A DNA stretch of 64,000 bases from Lepraria neglecta (taxonomy: Eukaryota; Ascomycota; Lecanoromycetes; Lecanorales; Stereocaulaceae). The stretch spans positions 1,736,001-1,800,000 of the forward strand of contig CM065648.1 of assembly GCA_033220425.1 (NCBI GenBank), given 5' to 3'. Position 1 is the stretch's first letter; every line of letters starts with the position of its first letter. This document shows positions 11,701 through 24,832 of this stretch, one piece after another. The notes below the pieces were generated by a model. That model was not told the origin of the DNA, searched no databases, and was given only the letters and a program-made list of their open reading frames with translations. The position numbers were made by a program, and so were the translations under genes.

Positions 11701-14168
11701 AGGTCTAAATGTCGGCGCCTTGCCCGTTTCGAGTTCGATCTTATAATCCTATGGCTAGTGCTTAGGCAACGCTTTTACGCTCGTCTCTTCCTCGAATAGG
11801 TATGCCTACTATTTATATTCCCGAGGGATCGTAGAAGGTTCGTCTTTTCCTTTAATAGCTCTCTCTTTAGTATCCCGCTAACCTTTACTAGTAACTAAGG
11901 AGTCAAGCCTTCTCTCTTGGAAGTCACTCTTATCGTTTAAGAATAAAGTAATATATACTTTAACCGGTCTTCGGTTCTTTCTCTTATCTATTATCGTCTA
12001 CTATTAACTAATAGGTCTAATACTAGTAACGTTTCCAGATCATCCGAATTTAAGTACTTTTGTCTTCCAGTTGATTTCTAGGTTGTATTTATTCAACCAA
12101 GGTATTCCTAAGATAATATTATGAGTGGCCATCCCAACTATATCGAATATAATCTCCTCGTGGTATTACTGAATTATTACTGGTAGGGAGCGTGTCTCCT
12201 CCTCTACTTTTCCTATTGAGAATACTAACCCGTCAGCCAGGCGTAGCTTATAAGATAATCTCTTCCTTTGAGTTGGCAGGCCGCTTGAGTCCACCAAGTT
12301 CCTTGAGATGAAATTTCCTATAGCTCCGCTGTCTACTATCGCCACGGTCCGCTATCTATTAATGTTCACTGGTATAATAATATGAGTGTGGTATTGGGCG
12401 GAATACAATTGTTGTTTGGGGAATAACGTATTAATCTCCTTATGCTTCCCCGTAGCATAAGAGATCATTCTTTTCCCTATAATGGTAGGAAGCTATATAC
12501 TTCCTTTATACCCTTATACGGAATATATTTATCATGTAGGCAGCTATACTATAGTACCTAGTTGCAAGCTCCTCTTTTGAAGACTTTAAGTAAGTTATTC
12601 CTTTCTTTTTCCCACTTTTCTATAAAGTATAGGAAGTAGTAATACTTCCTTTTACTCGCAAGATACTATTGGCACCTGTCTTCCTTATACTTATACCACT
12701 ATATCTCTCTACAGTAAGCTTTCTTGAGTAGGGGTACCGTGCGTTCCGTTGCTAGACGGCCCCTTTCTTCTCTATATACTAAATAATCGGGTAATACACA
12801 TTCAGTACATAGAATCTCGCCATATTGCTAATGTTCCCTATCGCATCGATAGTCTCGTATAGGTTCGTCCCATTTGGGTTTTACAGATAATTGCTCATTT
12901 AATACGCCTCGTACTTTGCTTTCGATTTCGTCGAAGAGTTTATATTCGTCTTCGTCCGATTAAGGTTCGTTAACTTCTAGTAATTTTCCTTCTGCTTGGG
13001 ATATAGTAGATCTAGGTTCGGGTGTTAACGCTAGTCTCTCCGGACTAGCTTTCCGCTGTTCCTGATCCGTCTCGTATTATTAAGATCTATTACTATCCCC
13101 ATAGTAATATCTCTATACTTCTTTATTGAATCCCGATTCGAAGGTATTATCTTCCGAATCCTGACTTAATTCTTCTATATCGTAGAGTAGCCATATTTCT
13201 TCGGAGTTTCCCTCGTTATCTAGAGGTCCTCCTTCTATTACATTAATCTGCAGTCGGTACACTATATTCTTCGACCTACAGTCTCTAGCTATATAACCCA
13301 GTTTGCTATAGCTATAGCAAGTAATTGCTTTCTTTCCCCCGTACTGCTTTTTCCCTTTAAAGTTTCCTTTCTTCTTTCCTATCTAAATAAAGTCAATCTC
13401 TATTAGTACTATACCACGGTAAGTATTACGTTCTCTATAGTCTTGTTAGTAATTCCTTGTCTTTGAAAAGAATCCCTTATGTCGGGTTCCGCTAACTCCT
13501 CCGTCATACCGCTTCTCTATAGATCGTTTAAATAACTTGTTATCGATTTCGATCGCATTTTCTATAAGTCTATCTAGAGTGTTAATTACTCCTCCGAATC
13601 TTATAAGCTCATCTTTAACATTATCTTTGAGGCCTCGATAATATATTATTATTAGCGCATCATCATCCTAGCCTGTTTTGGTCGCGTACGTTTAGAACTA
13701 AGTTGAAAACTCTGACGCTGACTTCTTCTACTTTATATATTAAATAATACGTATTACTACATTTACCTCGTTAGAAGGTCCGAATATACGGCAGATTTCA
13801 ACTATAAATTTTGGCATACTTTCCATCTATAACTTAACGTCGCCGTCTTCGTCGTCGTCTTCCATATACTTCTTTAAGAAAGGTTCGACCTACTTTTAGG
13901 CCCGTCCTCGTAGGTAAGATATGGCGAAGGTAGTATGTCTAGTTACTAGGAGCAAGTCCCCTTGGAATAGAAGGTATAGTTATACTTGTATAAGCCACGG
14001 CTCAAGCTTATCCCTGTCTCCGTAGTATAGGTCTAGTACTGCAACCTTAATCCTTTTTCTAGATCCTTCGTCCATAGTTTGGCGTCTCTAGCCAGTAACC
14101 GTTAAGGTGCTTGGGGTAGGGTTTCTGCCTGAAGTTGTTGAAGAACTCATCCCTTAGGGTGTTCAAAG

Positions 14169-14604
14169 TGTTACGACCTACGTCCGATCGTTTACCTAAC
14201 GGTGCGATAACCGGGTATGGGTGTAGTCTGTATCTTATGCTTCTGTGGGAGAGGAGTCACTCAGGTAGAATGGCAGTCTTTATAGTTGTAGGTAATCAAT
14301 GCGTTCTATATTGATAGCTAGTAAAGTATAGTGCAAGGAGTACCAGGAAGGTTAACCAAGTAATGGTTCGCCAAGTTAAATCAAGTTGAATATACTATTC
14401 CAAACAACGGGCAAAGCCCCGTATATATAGACATAAGAAATCCTGCCAAGCATCTTATGAGCGCTCGATCGCCTAGCGCTCCAGCGCTCATCATTCCTGA
14501 TCGCTTGATCGCTCAGCGCTCTAGCGCTCATCGCTTCAGCTGCTAGTCCTATCTGTAGCACCTTGTCCTATAGGACAGTCCTGTTAGAACCCATGGTTCT
14601 AACA
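14169..14604 (-). repeat. Element B 5' LTR
   Basis: Partner of 8015-8450; ends GGTTCTAACA, keeping the canonical CA terminus on the plus strand. Confidence 0.88.
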
Positions 14605-16296
14605 TAGAAATCCTATTTCGGATTTCTCTTTCTTATATTCCGTGTAGTTATTATATAAATAGGTATACTATTCTTTTAGATAGCATTTCTCTATATATAG
14701 ATAGTATATTATCTCTTTCTTGACGTGTTCTAACTAATCTATATCATTTCCTAGAAAGAACTAGTAAAGTCTTTTTATTACTAAATACTATAGGTATTCG
14801 TTCTTTCTATAGTTATAGTAGAAGTCTTATCTATATTAAGCCTTCTTTACTAGTCCCTTTCTGCAACTTCTTAGCGTACTATACTATACGTAATAAAGTA
14901 TAGTATATTCTTCCTATAGTAACTCTCTATATCTTCGATAATTCCGGTCTTGTCGGTAATCCGGTTTCTTATTATCCTATTGTAGTTCCTTAGAGTTCTC
15001 TTCTTTTTCCTTAGACGTAGTAGATCTAGGTATTAATTTTCTTAGTAGTCGTATATCTTCCTACTTAGCTTCTAACGTGCTGAGGGCTTCTTCTTACTCT
15101 AGGTCTATCCCCTCGCTTTCCTAATCCTACTTAGATTCTTCGTAAGTACTACTACCGTCCCTAATATCCAAATCTTCTTTAGTTTACGAGGTAACGTCCT
15201 CTATAAGTTCGTCCTCGTCTTTAGATTCATAGTTATACTATTCTTGCGTCATCCTATTATACTAGGAGTTAACGTCTTCTTCAACTTTATTCTATATTAG
15301 TAGGTCTTCCTTAGGCGTATTATCTATATCGTCCTAGATACGTACTTTCTCTAGTATATTTAGCTACGGTCGATACACTATATTTTTCGACTTGTAGTCT
15401 CTAGCGAAGTGGCCCGATTTGCTATAGCTATAATACTTTAGTATTTTCTTATTACCCCCTTGCTACTTCTTACCTCTAGCTAGCCCCCTAAAGGCCTATT
15501 TACCTTTCTTCTCCGTGAAGTCTAGTTCTATAGGCGTATACCCGTAGGGGTCGCGTTCTTTGTATCCTAGATAATAGCTCCTTAATTTAGCGAAAAAGCT
15601 TGAGCGTCCTATTCCGCCGACTCCTCCGTTATACCTTTTCTCTATAGTCCTTTCGAATAGCTTATCGTTACTTTCGATCACTTCTTTAATTAGTTTATTA
15701 AGGGTATTAATAATAATCCCTAACCTTATAAGCTCGTCTTTGATATTATCCTTAAGACCTCTCCGGTATATAGTTATTAATACGTTATCGTCCTAGTTAG
15801 TCTTTACTATATATTACTAAAATTAAGTCGAGTACTCTAATACAGATTTCTTCTAGGTTATATACTAGATAGTTTGTATTACTATATTAACTTCGTTCAA
15901 CGGACCGAATATACGGCGGATTTCGAGTCTAAATATAGCTATACTCTCTATCTATAATTTGATTTCGCCGTCTTCGTCGTTGTCTTCTATATATTTCTTT
16001 AGGAATAGATCAACCTACTTTTAGGCTCTTCTACGTAAGTAAGTAATAGCGAAGATAGGATATCGTTAAATAGGTATTAAGTCCCTTTAGAACTTCAGAT
16101 ATAATAATACCTAGGATAGCTATCCCTCGAGCTTATCTCTTTCTCTATAGTATAAGTCGAGCTAGGCTATCTTAATATATCTACTGAGTCCTTCGTTAAT
16201 AGTTAGGCGTCGTTATCCGCTTCCTCCTCCTGAGGAGCTTAGGGTAGGTACCCTAGGGTCTCTTAGTATAATACTTATCCTTGAGGGTACTCAAAG

Positions 16297-16716
16297 TGTT
16301 ACGAACCACGTTGCGTGCGGTGGTTGTAGTGTGGATTGATTCTTACTAGAATGGATATATAATAGAGTAAGAGTATAAAGCAGGCTTCAAGTGATACTAA
16401 GCGGGTCTAGTATATAATCAGATAATATATATATTTAGTGCCTAGCCTAAGAGATCTATTGTATATAGTAGAGTACTAGATGTAAATAGAAGTTAAGCAC
16501 GGTGCTCTAAGTGGTAAGTAAGTACTCGTATATATAGCAATAGGAAATCCATACCAAGCATCCTATAAGCGCTGGATCGCTTAGCGCTCAAGGCGCTTAT
16601 TATTCCTAATCACCTTGATCGCTTAGCGCTCCTAGCGCTCATCGCTTAAGTTACCTATCCTGTCCTTAGTCCTTTAGTCCTTCGCGATAGTCCTATTAGA
16701 ACTACTAGTTCTAATA
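16297..16716 (-). repeat. Element A 5' LTR
   Basis: Partner of 3528-3947; starts TGTTACGAACCACGTTGCGT on the plus strand and is followed by the target duplication TTAGT. Confidence 0.85.
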
Positions 16717-18258
16717 TTAGTCCCTAATATAATAGTTAGATTCACCTATAAATTCGTCCTCGTTATTAGATTCCTTATCGAGTTTATCTTATATTATCCT
16801 ATCGTATTAAGAGTTAATATCTCCTTCGACTTCGTCCTATATTGATAGTCTCTCCTTAGGTATACTATCTATATTATCCTAGGTATATACTTTTTCTAGT
16901 ATATTCAATTGCGATTGATACACTATATTTTTCAACTTGCAATCTCTAGCGAAGTGACCCGGTTTACTATAGCTATAATACGTAAGTATTTTCTTGCCCC
17001 CTTGCTGCTTCTTACCCCTAGACGGCCCTCTATAAGGCCTCTTGCCCTTTTTCTCCGTGAAGTCTAGTTCTATTAGTTTTAGTCTATAGAGGTTGTTTTC
17101 TCTATAGCCTAGATAGTAGCTCTTTAATTTAGCGAAAAAGCTTAAGCGTCCTATCTCGCTAACTCCCCTATTATATCTTTTCTCTATAGACCTTTTAAAT
17201 AGTTTATTATCAATCTTAATTACTTCTTTAATTAGTTTATTAAGGGTATTAATAATAATCTCTAATCTTATAAGCTCGTCTTTAACGTTATCTTTTAAGC
17301 CTCTTCTATATATAATTATTAATATATTATCATCCTAGTCCGTCTTAGCTATATACTACTAGAACTAGGTTAAGTATTCCGATATAGACTTCTTTTAAGT
17401 TAGATGCTAGATAGTCTATATAGCTATATTAACCTTATTGGATAGTCCGAATATACGGCGGATTTCGAGTCTAAATATAGTTATACTTTCTATCTACTAC
17501 TTAATTTCGCTATCCTTATTATTATCTTCTATATACTTCTTTAGGAATAGATTAACCTATTTCTAGACTCTTCTATATAAGTAAGTAATAGCGAAGGTAG
17601 GGTATTATTATATAGATATAAGGTCCTCTTAGAACTTTAAGTAAAGTAATATCTAAGATAGCTATCCCTCGAGCTTGTCTCTTTCTCTATAGTATAAGTC
17701 GGGCTAGGCTATCTTAATATACCTACTAATTCCTTCGTCTATAGTTAGATATCTCTATCTACTTCCTCCTCCTAAGGAGCTTAGGGTAGATACCCTAGGG
17801 TCTTTTAGTATAGTATTTATCCTTAAGGGTACTTAAAGTATTATAAATATATTACGTAAGGTATTATACTATAGATTAATTCTTAATAGAGATAGAGGTA
17901 TTACTATATAAGAGGTAAAGTAGGCTTTAAGTAATACTAAGCGGGTTTAGTATATAATTAGATAATATATATTTAGTATCTAGCCTAAGAGATCTATCGT
18001 ATATAGTAAACAATTGAATAGGAAGTTGAGCACGATACTCTAAGTAGTAAGTAGTACTCTATATATATAGCGATAGGAAACTATACCAAGCATTCTATAA
18101 TCAAAACGATCGCACCGCCAAGCGTTGCGATTATTACGATCAAGCATCCTAATCAAAACGATTGCACCGCCAAGCGTTGCGACCATTGCGACTAAGGATA
18201 TCCTATCCGAAGTCCTTTGTCCTTCGCGATAGTCCTATTAGAACTACTAGTTCTAATA
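16717..18258 (-). mobile_element. Old chromovirus copy A0 (part 3, gag side and 5' LTR)
   Basis: From 16717 the sequence resumes the gag region of A0 exactly where element A interrupted it at 3527; it parallels 15150-16296 of element A, including a zinc-knuckle stretch near 16930-16980. It ends in a 420-base LTR at 17839-18258 that is more decayed than those of A. Within this LTR a roughly 52-base block (18101-18152) is tandemly repeated from 18153, in a place where A's LTR has AGCGCT-rich sequence. A0 is therefore the older host of A. Confidence 0.7.
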
Positions 18259-18268
18259 AGAAGGAGGA

Positions 18269-18691
18269 TATTAGAACCATGGGTTCTAATAGGACTATCC
18301 TGTAGGACAAGGTACTATAGATAGGACTAGTAGCTCAAGCGATGAGCGCTGGAGCGCTGAGCGATTAAGCGATCAAGAATAATAAGCGCTAGAGCGCTAA
18401 GCGATCAAGCGATTATAGGATACTTGGCAGGATTTCTTATATCTATATATACGGGGCTTTGCCCGTTGTTTGGAATAGTATATTTAACTTAGTAAACTAT
18501 TACTTGGTTAATCTTCCTAGTACTCCTTGTACTATACTTTACTAGTTATTAATATAGAACGTATTGACTACCTATAACTACGAAGACTGCTATTCTACCT
18601 GAGTAACTCCTCTCCTATAGAAGTATAAGATATCTATACCCATTCCCGATTATCGTACCGTTAGGTAAACGATCGGATGTAGGTCGTAACA
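18269..18691 (+). repeat. Element C 5' LTR
   Basis: Starts TATTAGAACC and ends GTCGTAACA; aligned end to end with 24410-24832. Confidence 0.88.
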
Positions 18692-21600
18692 CTTTGAATA
18701 CCCTAAGGGATAAGTTCTTCAATAACTTCAGGTAGAAACCCTACCCCAAGCACCTTAACGGTTACTAGCTAGAGATGCTATACTATAGATAAAGGATCTA
18801 GAAAAAGGATTAAGGTTATAGTACTAGACCTATACTACGGAGATAGGGACAAGCTTAAGCCATGGCTTACGCAAGTATAACTATACCTTTTATTCCAGGG
18901 AGACTTGCTCCTAGCGACTAGATATACTACCTTCACTATATTATACCTATAAGGACGGGCCTAAAAGTGGGTCGAACCTTTCCTAAGGAAGTATATAGAA
19001 GATAACGACGAGGACGGCGATATTAAATCTTGGATAGAGAGTATACTAAAGTTTATAGTTGAAATCTGCCGTATATTTAGACCTTCTAACGAGGTAAACG
19101 TAGTAATATATATTATTTAGTATATGAAGTAGAAGAAGTCAGCGTTAGAGTTTTCAACTCAGTTCTAAATATATACGACCAAGATAGGCTAGGATGATAA
19201 TACACTAATAACGATATATTATTATAGCCTTAAAGATAATATTAAAGATAAGCTTATAAGATTCGGAGGAGTAATTAATACTCTAGATAGACTTATTAAG
19301 AATATAATCGAAATCGATAATAAACTATTCGAACGATCTATAGAGAAACGGTATGACGGAGGAGTTAGCGGAACCCGGTATAAGGGATTCTTCTCAAAAA
19401 CGAGGAACTACTAATAAGACTACGGGGAACGCGATACTTACCGTAGTATAGTACTAATAGAGATTAACTTTATTTAGATAGGAAAGAAGAAAGGAAACTT
19501 TAAAGGGAAAAAGCAGTACGGGGGAAAGAAAGTAATTACTTACTATAGCTATAGTAAACTGGGTTATATAGCTAGAGACTACAGGTCGAAGAATATAGTA
19601 TACCGACCGCAGATTAACGTAATAGAAGGAGGACCTCTAGATAACGAGGAAGACTCTAAAGGAATATAGTAATCCTACGATAAAGAAGAATTTAGTTAGG
19701 ATTCGGAAGATAATACCTTCGAATCAGAATTCAATAAAGAAGTATAGAGGTATTACTATAGGGATAGTAATAGATCTTAATAGTATAAGACGGATTAGGA
19801 ATAGCGGAAAGCTAGTCTAGAGAGACCAGTATTAATACCCGAACCTGGATCTACTATATCCTAAGTAGAAGGAAAATTACCGGAAATTAAAGAACCTTAA
19901 TCGGACGAAGATAAATATAAACTCTTTAATGAAATCGAAAGCAAAGTACGAGGTATACTAAATAAGTAATTATCTATAAAACCCAAATGGGACGAACCTA
20001 TACGAGACTATCGATACGATAGGGAGTATTAGTAATATAACGAAATTCTATATACTAAATACGTATTACCCGATTATTTAATATATAGGGAAGAAAGGGG
20101 CTGTCTAGCTAAAGAACGCACGGTACCTTTACTTAAGAAAGCTTACTATAGAGAAATATAGTAGTATAAGTATAGAGAAGATAGGTACTAATAGTATCTT
20201 ATAAGTAAAAGGAAGTACTATTACTTCCTATACTTTATAGAGAAGTAGGAAAAGGAAAGAAATAACTTACTTAAAGTCTTTAAGAGAGGAGCTTATAACC
20301 AGGTACTATAGTATAGCTGCCTATATAATAAATATATTCCGTATAAAGGTATAAAGGAAGTATACAGCTTCCTACTATTATAGGGAAAAGAGTAATCTCT
20401 TATACTACAGGGAAGTATAAGGAGATTAATACGTTATTCCCCAAATAACAATTGTGTTCCGCCTAATACCATACTTATATTATTATACCAGTAAATATCG
20501 ATAGATAGCGGACCGTGGCGATAATAAATAGCGGAGCTACAGGAAATTTTATCTCAAGGAACCTAGTAGACTTAAGCGGCCTACCGACCCGAAAGAAGAA
20601 ATTGTCTTACGAGCTACGCCTAGCTAACGGGTTAGTATTCTTAATAGGAAAAGTAGAGGAGGAGATACGCTCTCTACTAGTAATAATTCAGTAATACTAT
20701 AAGGAGATTATATTCGATATAGTTGGGATAGCTACTTATAATATTATTTTAGGAATACCTTAGTTAAATAAATATAACCTAGAAATTAACTAGAAGACGA
20801 AAGTACTTAAATTCGGATGATCTAGAGACGTTACTAGTATTAGACCTATTAGTTAATAGTAGACGATAATAGATAAGAGGAAGAACCGAAGACTGGTTAA
20901 AGTATATATTACTTTATCCTTAAACGATAAGAGTGACTTCTAAGAGAGAAGGCTCGACTCCTTAATTACTAGTAAAGGTTAGCGGGATACTAAAGAGAGA
21001 GCTATTAAAGGGAAAGACGAACCTTCTGCGATCCCTCGAGAATATAAATAGTAGGTATACCTATTCGAGGAAGAGACGAGTGTAAAAGCGTTACCTAAGT
21101 ACTAGCTATAGGATTATAAGATCGAACTCGAACCTAGTAAGGCGCCAATATTTAGACCTATCTATATATTATCGGAAAAGGAACTTACTGTACTTCGCGG
21201 GTATATCGACGAGAACCTTAAGAAGGGATTTATTCGGGAATCCAAATTACTAGTAGGTTATCTAATCCTCTTCGCGCCGAAGAAGGACGGAAGCTTACGG
21301 CTATACGTCGACTATCGAAAGTTAAATGATATTACTATCAAGAATAGGTATCCTTTACCAAATATTAGCGAGCTATAGAATCGGCTCGGCAAAGCAAAAA
21401 TATTTACGAAACTAGATCTTAGAGGCGTATATAATCTAATTCGGATAAAAGAAGGCGAAGAATGGAAAACTACCTTCCGGACTAGATATAGCTATTACGA
21501 GTATCTAGTAATACTGTTTAGACTTACCAACGTACCAGTAACCTGCTAAGTACTTGTTAATAACGTCGTACGAGTATACTTAGATCGAATAGCGATAGTA

Positions 21601-24079
21601 TACCTCGATAATATCTTGATCTACTCTGAGAAAAAGGAAGAATATATTAAGTATATATAGGACGTTATCGAATACCTGTCGTAAGCGGGACTTCTCCTTA
21701 AACTAGAAAAGTGCGAATTTTATAGGGACTCTATTAAGTTCCTAGGATTTATAGTTAGTATAAAAGGTATTAGTATAAGCCTAGAAAAGATTAAAGCTAT
21801 AGCGGAATAGCCTATACTACAAGACGTCAAAGTAGTATAAAGTTTCTTGGGATTTACTAACTTTAACAGGAAGTTTATCGAGGGCTACTCAAGGAAAGTA
21901 CTTCTACTAATAGATATTATAAAGAAAGATATCGGATTTATATAGGGACAAGAATAATAAAAGTCGTTTGATATATTAAAAAAAGCATATATAGATCTAC
22001 TAGTACTCTGTACCTTTCAAGCTAACGAACCGGCTCGTATCGAAATAGATACCTCGGATCTTGTAATAGGAGTATACCTTTATTAAATAAAAGAGTAAAA
22101 GTAGTATCTAGTTACCTACTTTTCGCGGAAGATATTAGTAGTAGAATAAAACTATAATATACACGATAAAGAACTACTTACTATAGTATACGCACTTTAA
22201 AATTAGAGAGTATACGTAGAAAGCTACTCGAACTTAACTATCTTTACGGATTATAAGAATCTTCTTAATTTTATAATAACGAAAGAGTTAAATAGAAGAT
22301 AAGTTAGATAGTTAGAACTACTCGGATAATATAAGTTCAAGATAACCTATACCCTAGGAAAAGATAATAATCGAGTAGATACGCTTAGTAGGCAATTAGA
22401 CTATATAGAAGGAAAAAACGTTACGGAACGACTAATCCTAAAACAAGAAGCCGATAGATTATTGGTACCACACTAGGTATTAGTAATGACCCTTTATATA
22501 TTAGGACCTGATATAACTAATAGGATCGTAAAGGCCTATAATAACGATATATTCGTAACAAAGCTAAGATAGGATTAACCGGATTTAGTATTACTTAGAT
22601 ATCAGGAAAAAACTTACTTACCTAATATATACGTTAAAGAAGTGATTAGGGATTACTACAATAACCTATTATAAGGTTACCCTAGAGTGTCCAAGATAAT
22701 GGAACTCCTAGGACGAGGATACGTAGCGCCGAAACTTCGGATATATATCGAATAATATATCAAGGAATATATTTAATACTAGCAGAACAAGTCTGTATAA
22801 TACGCCAAGTACGGGCAAATTTAATTTGCGCCTGTACTAGAATTACTATAGGATGATATTACAATGGACTTTATAGTCAAGCTACTACCTTCGAAGGATC
22901 TAGCTATATAAGATACCTTTAATTTAATTATGGTTATTATAGATAAACTTACGAAGTATATAATTATAATACCTTTCAAGGAAATATATAAAGTAGATTA
23001 GTTAGCCTTTATATTAATCGATAAGCTAATAAGGGATTATAGTATATCTAAGTCAATAATATCCGATAGAGACAAGTTATTTACTTCTAACTACTAGAGA
23101 ACGCTAATCGTAGCAATTAGAACTAAACTTCGGATATTAATAGCGTATTACCTATAGACGGATAGATAAATAGAACGTGCTAATTAGATAATAGAAGTAT
23201 ACCTAAGGTATTATATAAACTAGAAGTAAGATAACTAGGTTTTACTACTTCTAATAGTATAACTAGCGTATAATAACAAAAGGTCAGATATAATAGGTCT
23301 GATACTATTCTTTACTAATTACGGAAAGGATATGAATATATTTCTGTAACCTAGGGACGGACCTAACGCAGAAAAAGCCTTAGTTAAGGTAGAGGAGCTA
23401 AGGAATTTATATAAGGATATATAAAGGACGATTAAGAGCTTAAATTATAAGTTAAAGGAGTAGGTTAATAGTAAAAGAAAGAATATTCCTCAGCTTAAAG
23501 AAGGGGATAAAGTATACCTTCTAATAAAAAATATAAAGATAACAAGACTAAGTAAGAAACTGGATTATATTAAGGTCGGACTATTCTTAATTAAGAAGGT
23601 AAAGGGGGCCGTTAACTATGAACTCGAGCTTCTACCTGATACTAAGGTATATCCGGTATTCTATATCTTACTTCTAGAGCCAGCAGACTCTAATATACTA
23701 CTCTAAGAAATGTTTTATTATGACGTTAAGGAAGAAATAGAGTATAAGGTCGAGAGAATCCTAGATAGAAGAAATTAGTTCTATCTAGTTAAATAGAAAG
23801 GGTACGACGAAACAGAAAGTACCTGGGAACCTCTTAGGAACCTTGCGGGGAATTGCGGGGAATATCTATAAGAGTTCTATTAGAGGCAAGAGAGGACTAA
23901 TCGAAACCCTCGGGGACTTCTAAACCGTCGGGGAAATCGAACCGCTCGGAGCTGACGTCGAATATAAGGTTGTCTAGAGTAGCTGAGGAGGCTCGTTGAT
24001 CCTCCTCCAGCTCTGTAATATTTAGAAGCTCCCTTTCGATAAGTCTCCTCTTCTCCTCTTTAATATGATCTTCCTCCGC

Positions 24080-24451
24080 TTATAAACGTGTGAGTTTAGC
24101 GACTATTTTACGAATCTCGGTACGAACTTTCTTTCGCGCACTTTCTATACGACGTATCTCAAGGGGTGATACTATAAGGTTATACTTCTTGCTACTAGCT
24201 ACGCAGACGGAACAACGGTTAGAATTAGACCCTACTAAATATTGCCTACCTAGACGGGTATAGTTATTGCAAGGACGTATAACGGCTTCTAAGAGCTCCT
24301 TGGAGAGTTCGGTACGGCGGACGACAGGGTCCTTAGATCGTTTAGTACGTTGAGGTGGCATAGAGGATGGATGGTTTCTCGGGACGAGAAATCTAGAGGA
24401 GGGGGCTAGTGTTAGAACTATGGGTTCTAACAGGACTGTCCTGTAGGACAA
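24080..24451 (-). other. Antisense open frame next to element C 3' LTR
   Basis: A minus-strand frame of about 123 codons starting inside the 3' LTR and running against pol, the counterpart of 8409-8774 in element B. It shares APSSRFLVPRNH, RPCNNYTRLGRQ, RCSVCVASSKKYNLIVSPLE and RRIESARKKVRTEIR. It remains open although most of the rest of the element is full of breaks. The function is unknown and it is listed as part of a fossil. Confidence 0.55.
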
Positions 24452-24832
24452 GGTACTATAGATAGGACTAGCAGCTCAAGCGATGAGCGCTGGAGCGCTG
24501 AGCGATCAAGCGATTAAGAATAATGAGCGCTGGAGCGCTAAGCGATCAAGCGATTATAGGATACTTGGCAGGATTTCTTATGTCTATATATACGGGGCTT
24601 TGCCCGTTGTTTGGAACAGTGTGTTCAACTTAGTAAACTATTACTTGGTTAATCTTCCTGGTACTCCTTGCACTATACTTTACTAGTTATTAATATAGAA
24701 CGTATTGACTACCTACAACTACGAAGACTGCCATTCTACCTGAGTAACTCCTCTCCTATAGAAGTATAAGACATCTACACCCATTCCCGATTATCGCACC
24801 GTTAGGTAAACGATCGGATGTGGGTCGTAACA
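24410..24832 (+). repeat. Element C 3' LTR
   Basis: Starts TGTTAGAACTATGGG and ends GTGGGTCGTAACA, followed by the target duplication GAGGA. Confidence 0.88.

Larger units (their letters stand above)
8015..14604 (-). mobile_element. Element B: Ty3/gypsy chromovirus fossil inside element A
   Basis: Two 436-base LTRs (8015-8450 and 14169-14604) and a 5-base target duplication TAGAA (8010-8014 and 14605-14609) delimit it. It reads on the minus strand. Gag with a zinc knuckle lies near 13290, the aspartic protease near 12350, reverse transcriptase around 11000-11700, RNase H around 10500-10850, integrase around 9300-10300 and a chromodomain-like tail near 9030-9150. It belongs to the same family as element C. 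LTR copies differ at about 19 sites, all transitions (about 4 percent), the RIP signature. It has many breaks and is not functional. Confidence 0.88.
3528..16716 (-). mobile_element. Element A: Ty3/gypsy chromovirus fossil with element B nested inside
   Basis: The element is bounded by two 420-base LTRs (3528-3947 and 16297-16716) and a 5-base target duplication TTAGT (3523-3527 and 16717-16721). It reads on the minus strand: gag with a zinc-knuckle region near 15380-15440, then protease, reverse transcriptase, RNase H, integrase and a chromodomain-like tail near 4500-4620. Element B is inserted at 8015-14604, so A itself is about 6.6 kb. It is heavily decayed, with dozens of breaks, AT-rich and non-functional. 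LTR differences are overwhelmingly transitions, pointing to RIP, so they cannot be used as an age clock; the intact target duplication argues against great age. Confidence 0.85.
18269..24832 (+). mobile_element. Element C: Ty3/gypsy chromovirus fossil, same family as B
   Basis: Two 423-base LTRs (18269-18691 and 24410-24832) with target duplication GAGGA (18264-18268 and 24833-24837). It reads on the plus strand: gag with a zinc knuckle near 19540-19600, aspartic protease near 20500, reverse transcriptase about 21180-21850 (with [18 protein letters not shown]-like text), RNase H about 21990-22340, integrase about 22590-23300 and a chromodomain about 23735-23850. The architecture marks it as a chromovirus. 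LTRs differ at about 21 sites, all transitions (about 5 percent). It has numerous breaks and is not functional. It faces B, making a large inverted repeat. Confidence 0.9.

Noticed and set aside
24483-24686. Small frames inside the LTRs (24483-24686 plus, 14376-14561 minus) as genes
   Set aside because: They are the same LTR sequence read in both copies and contain only the AGCGCT-type internal repeats.
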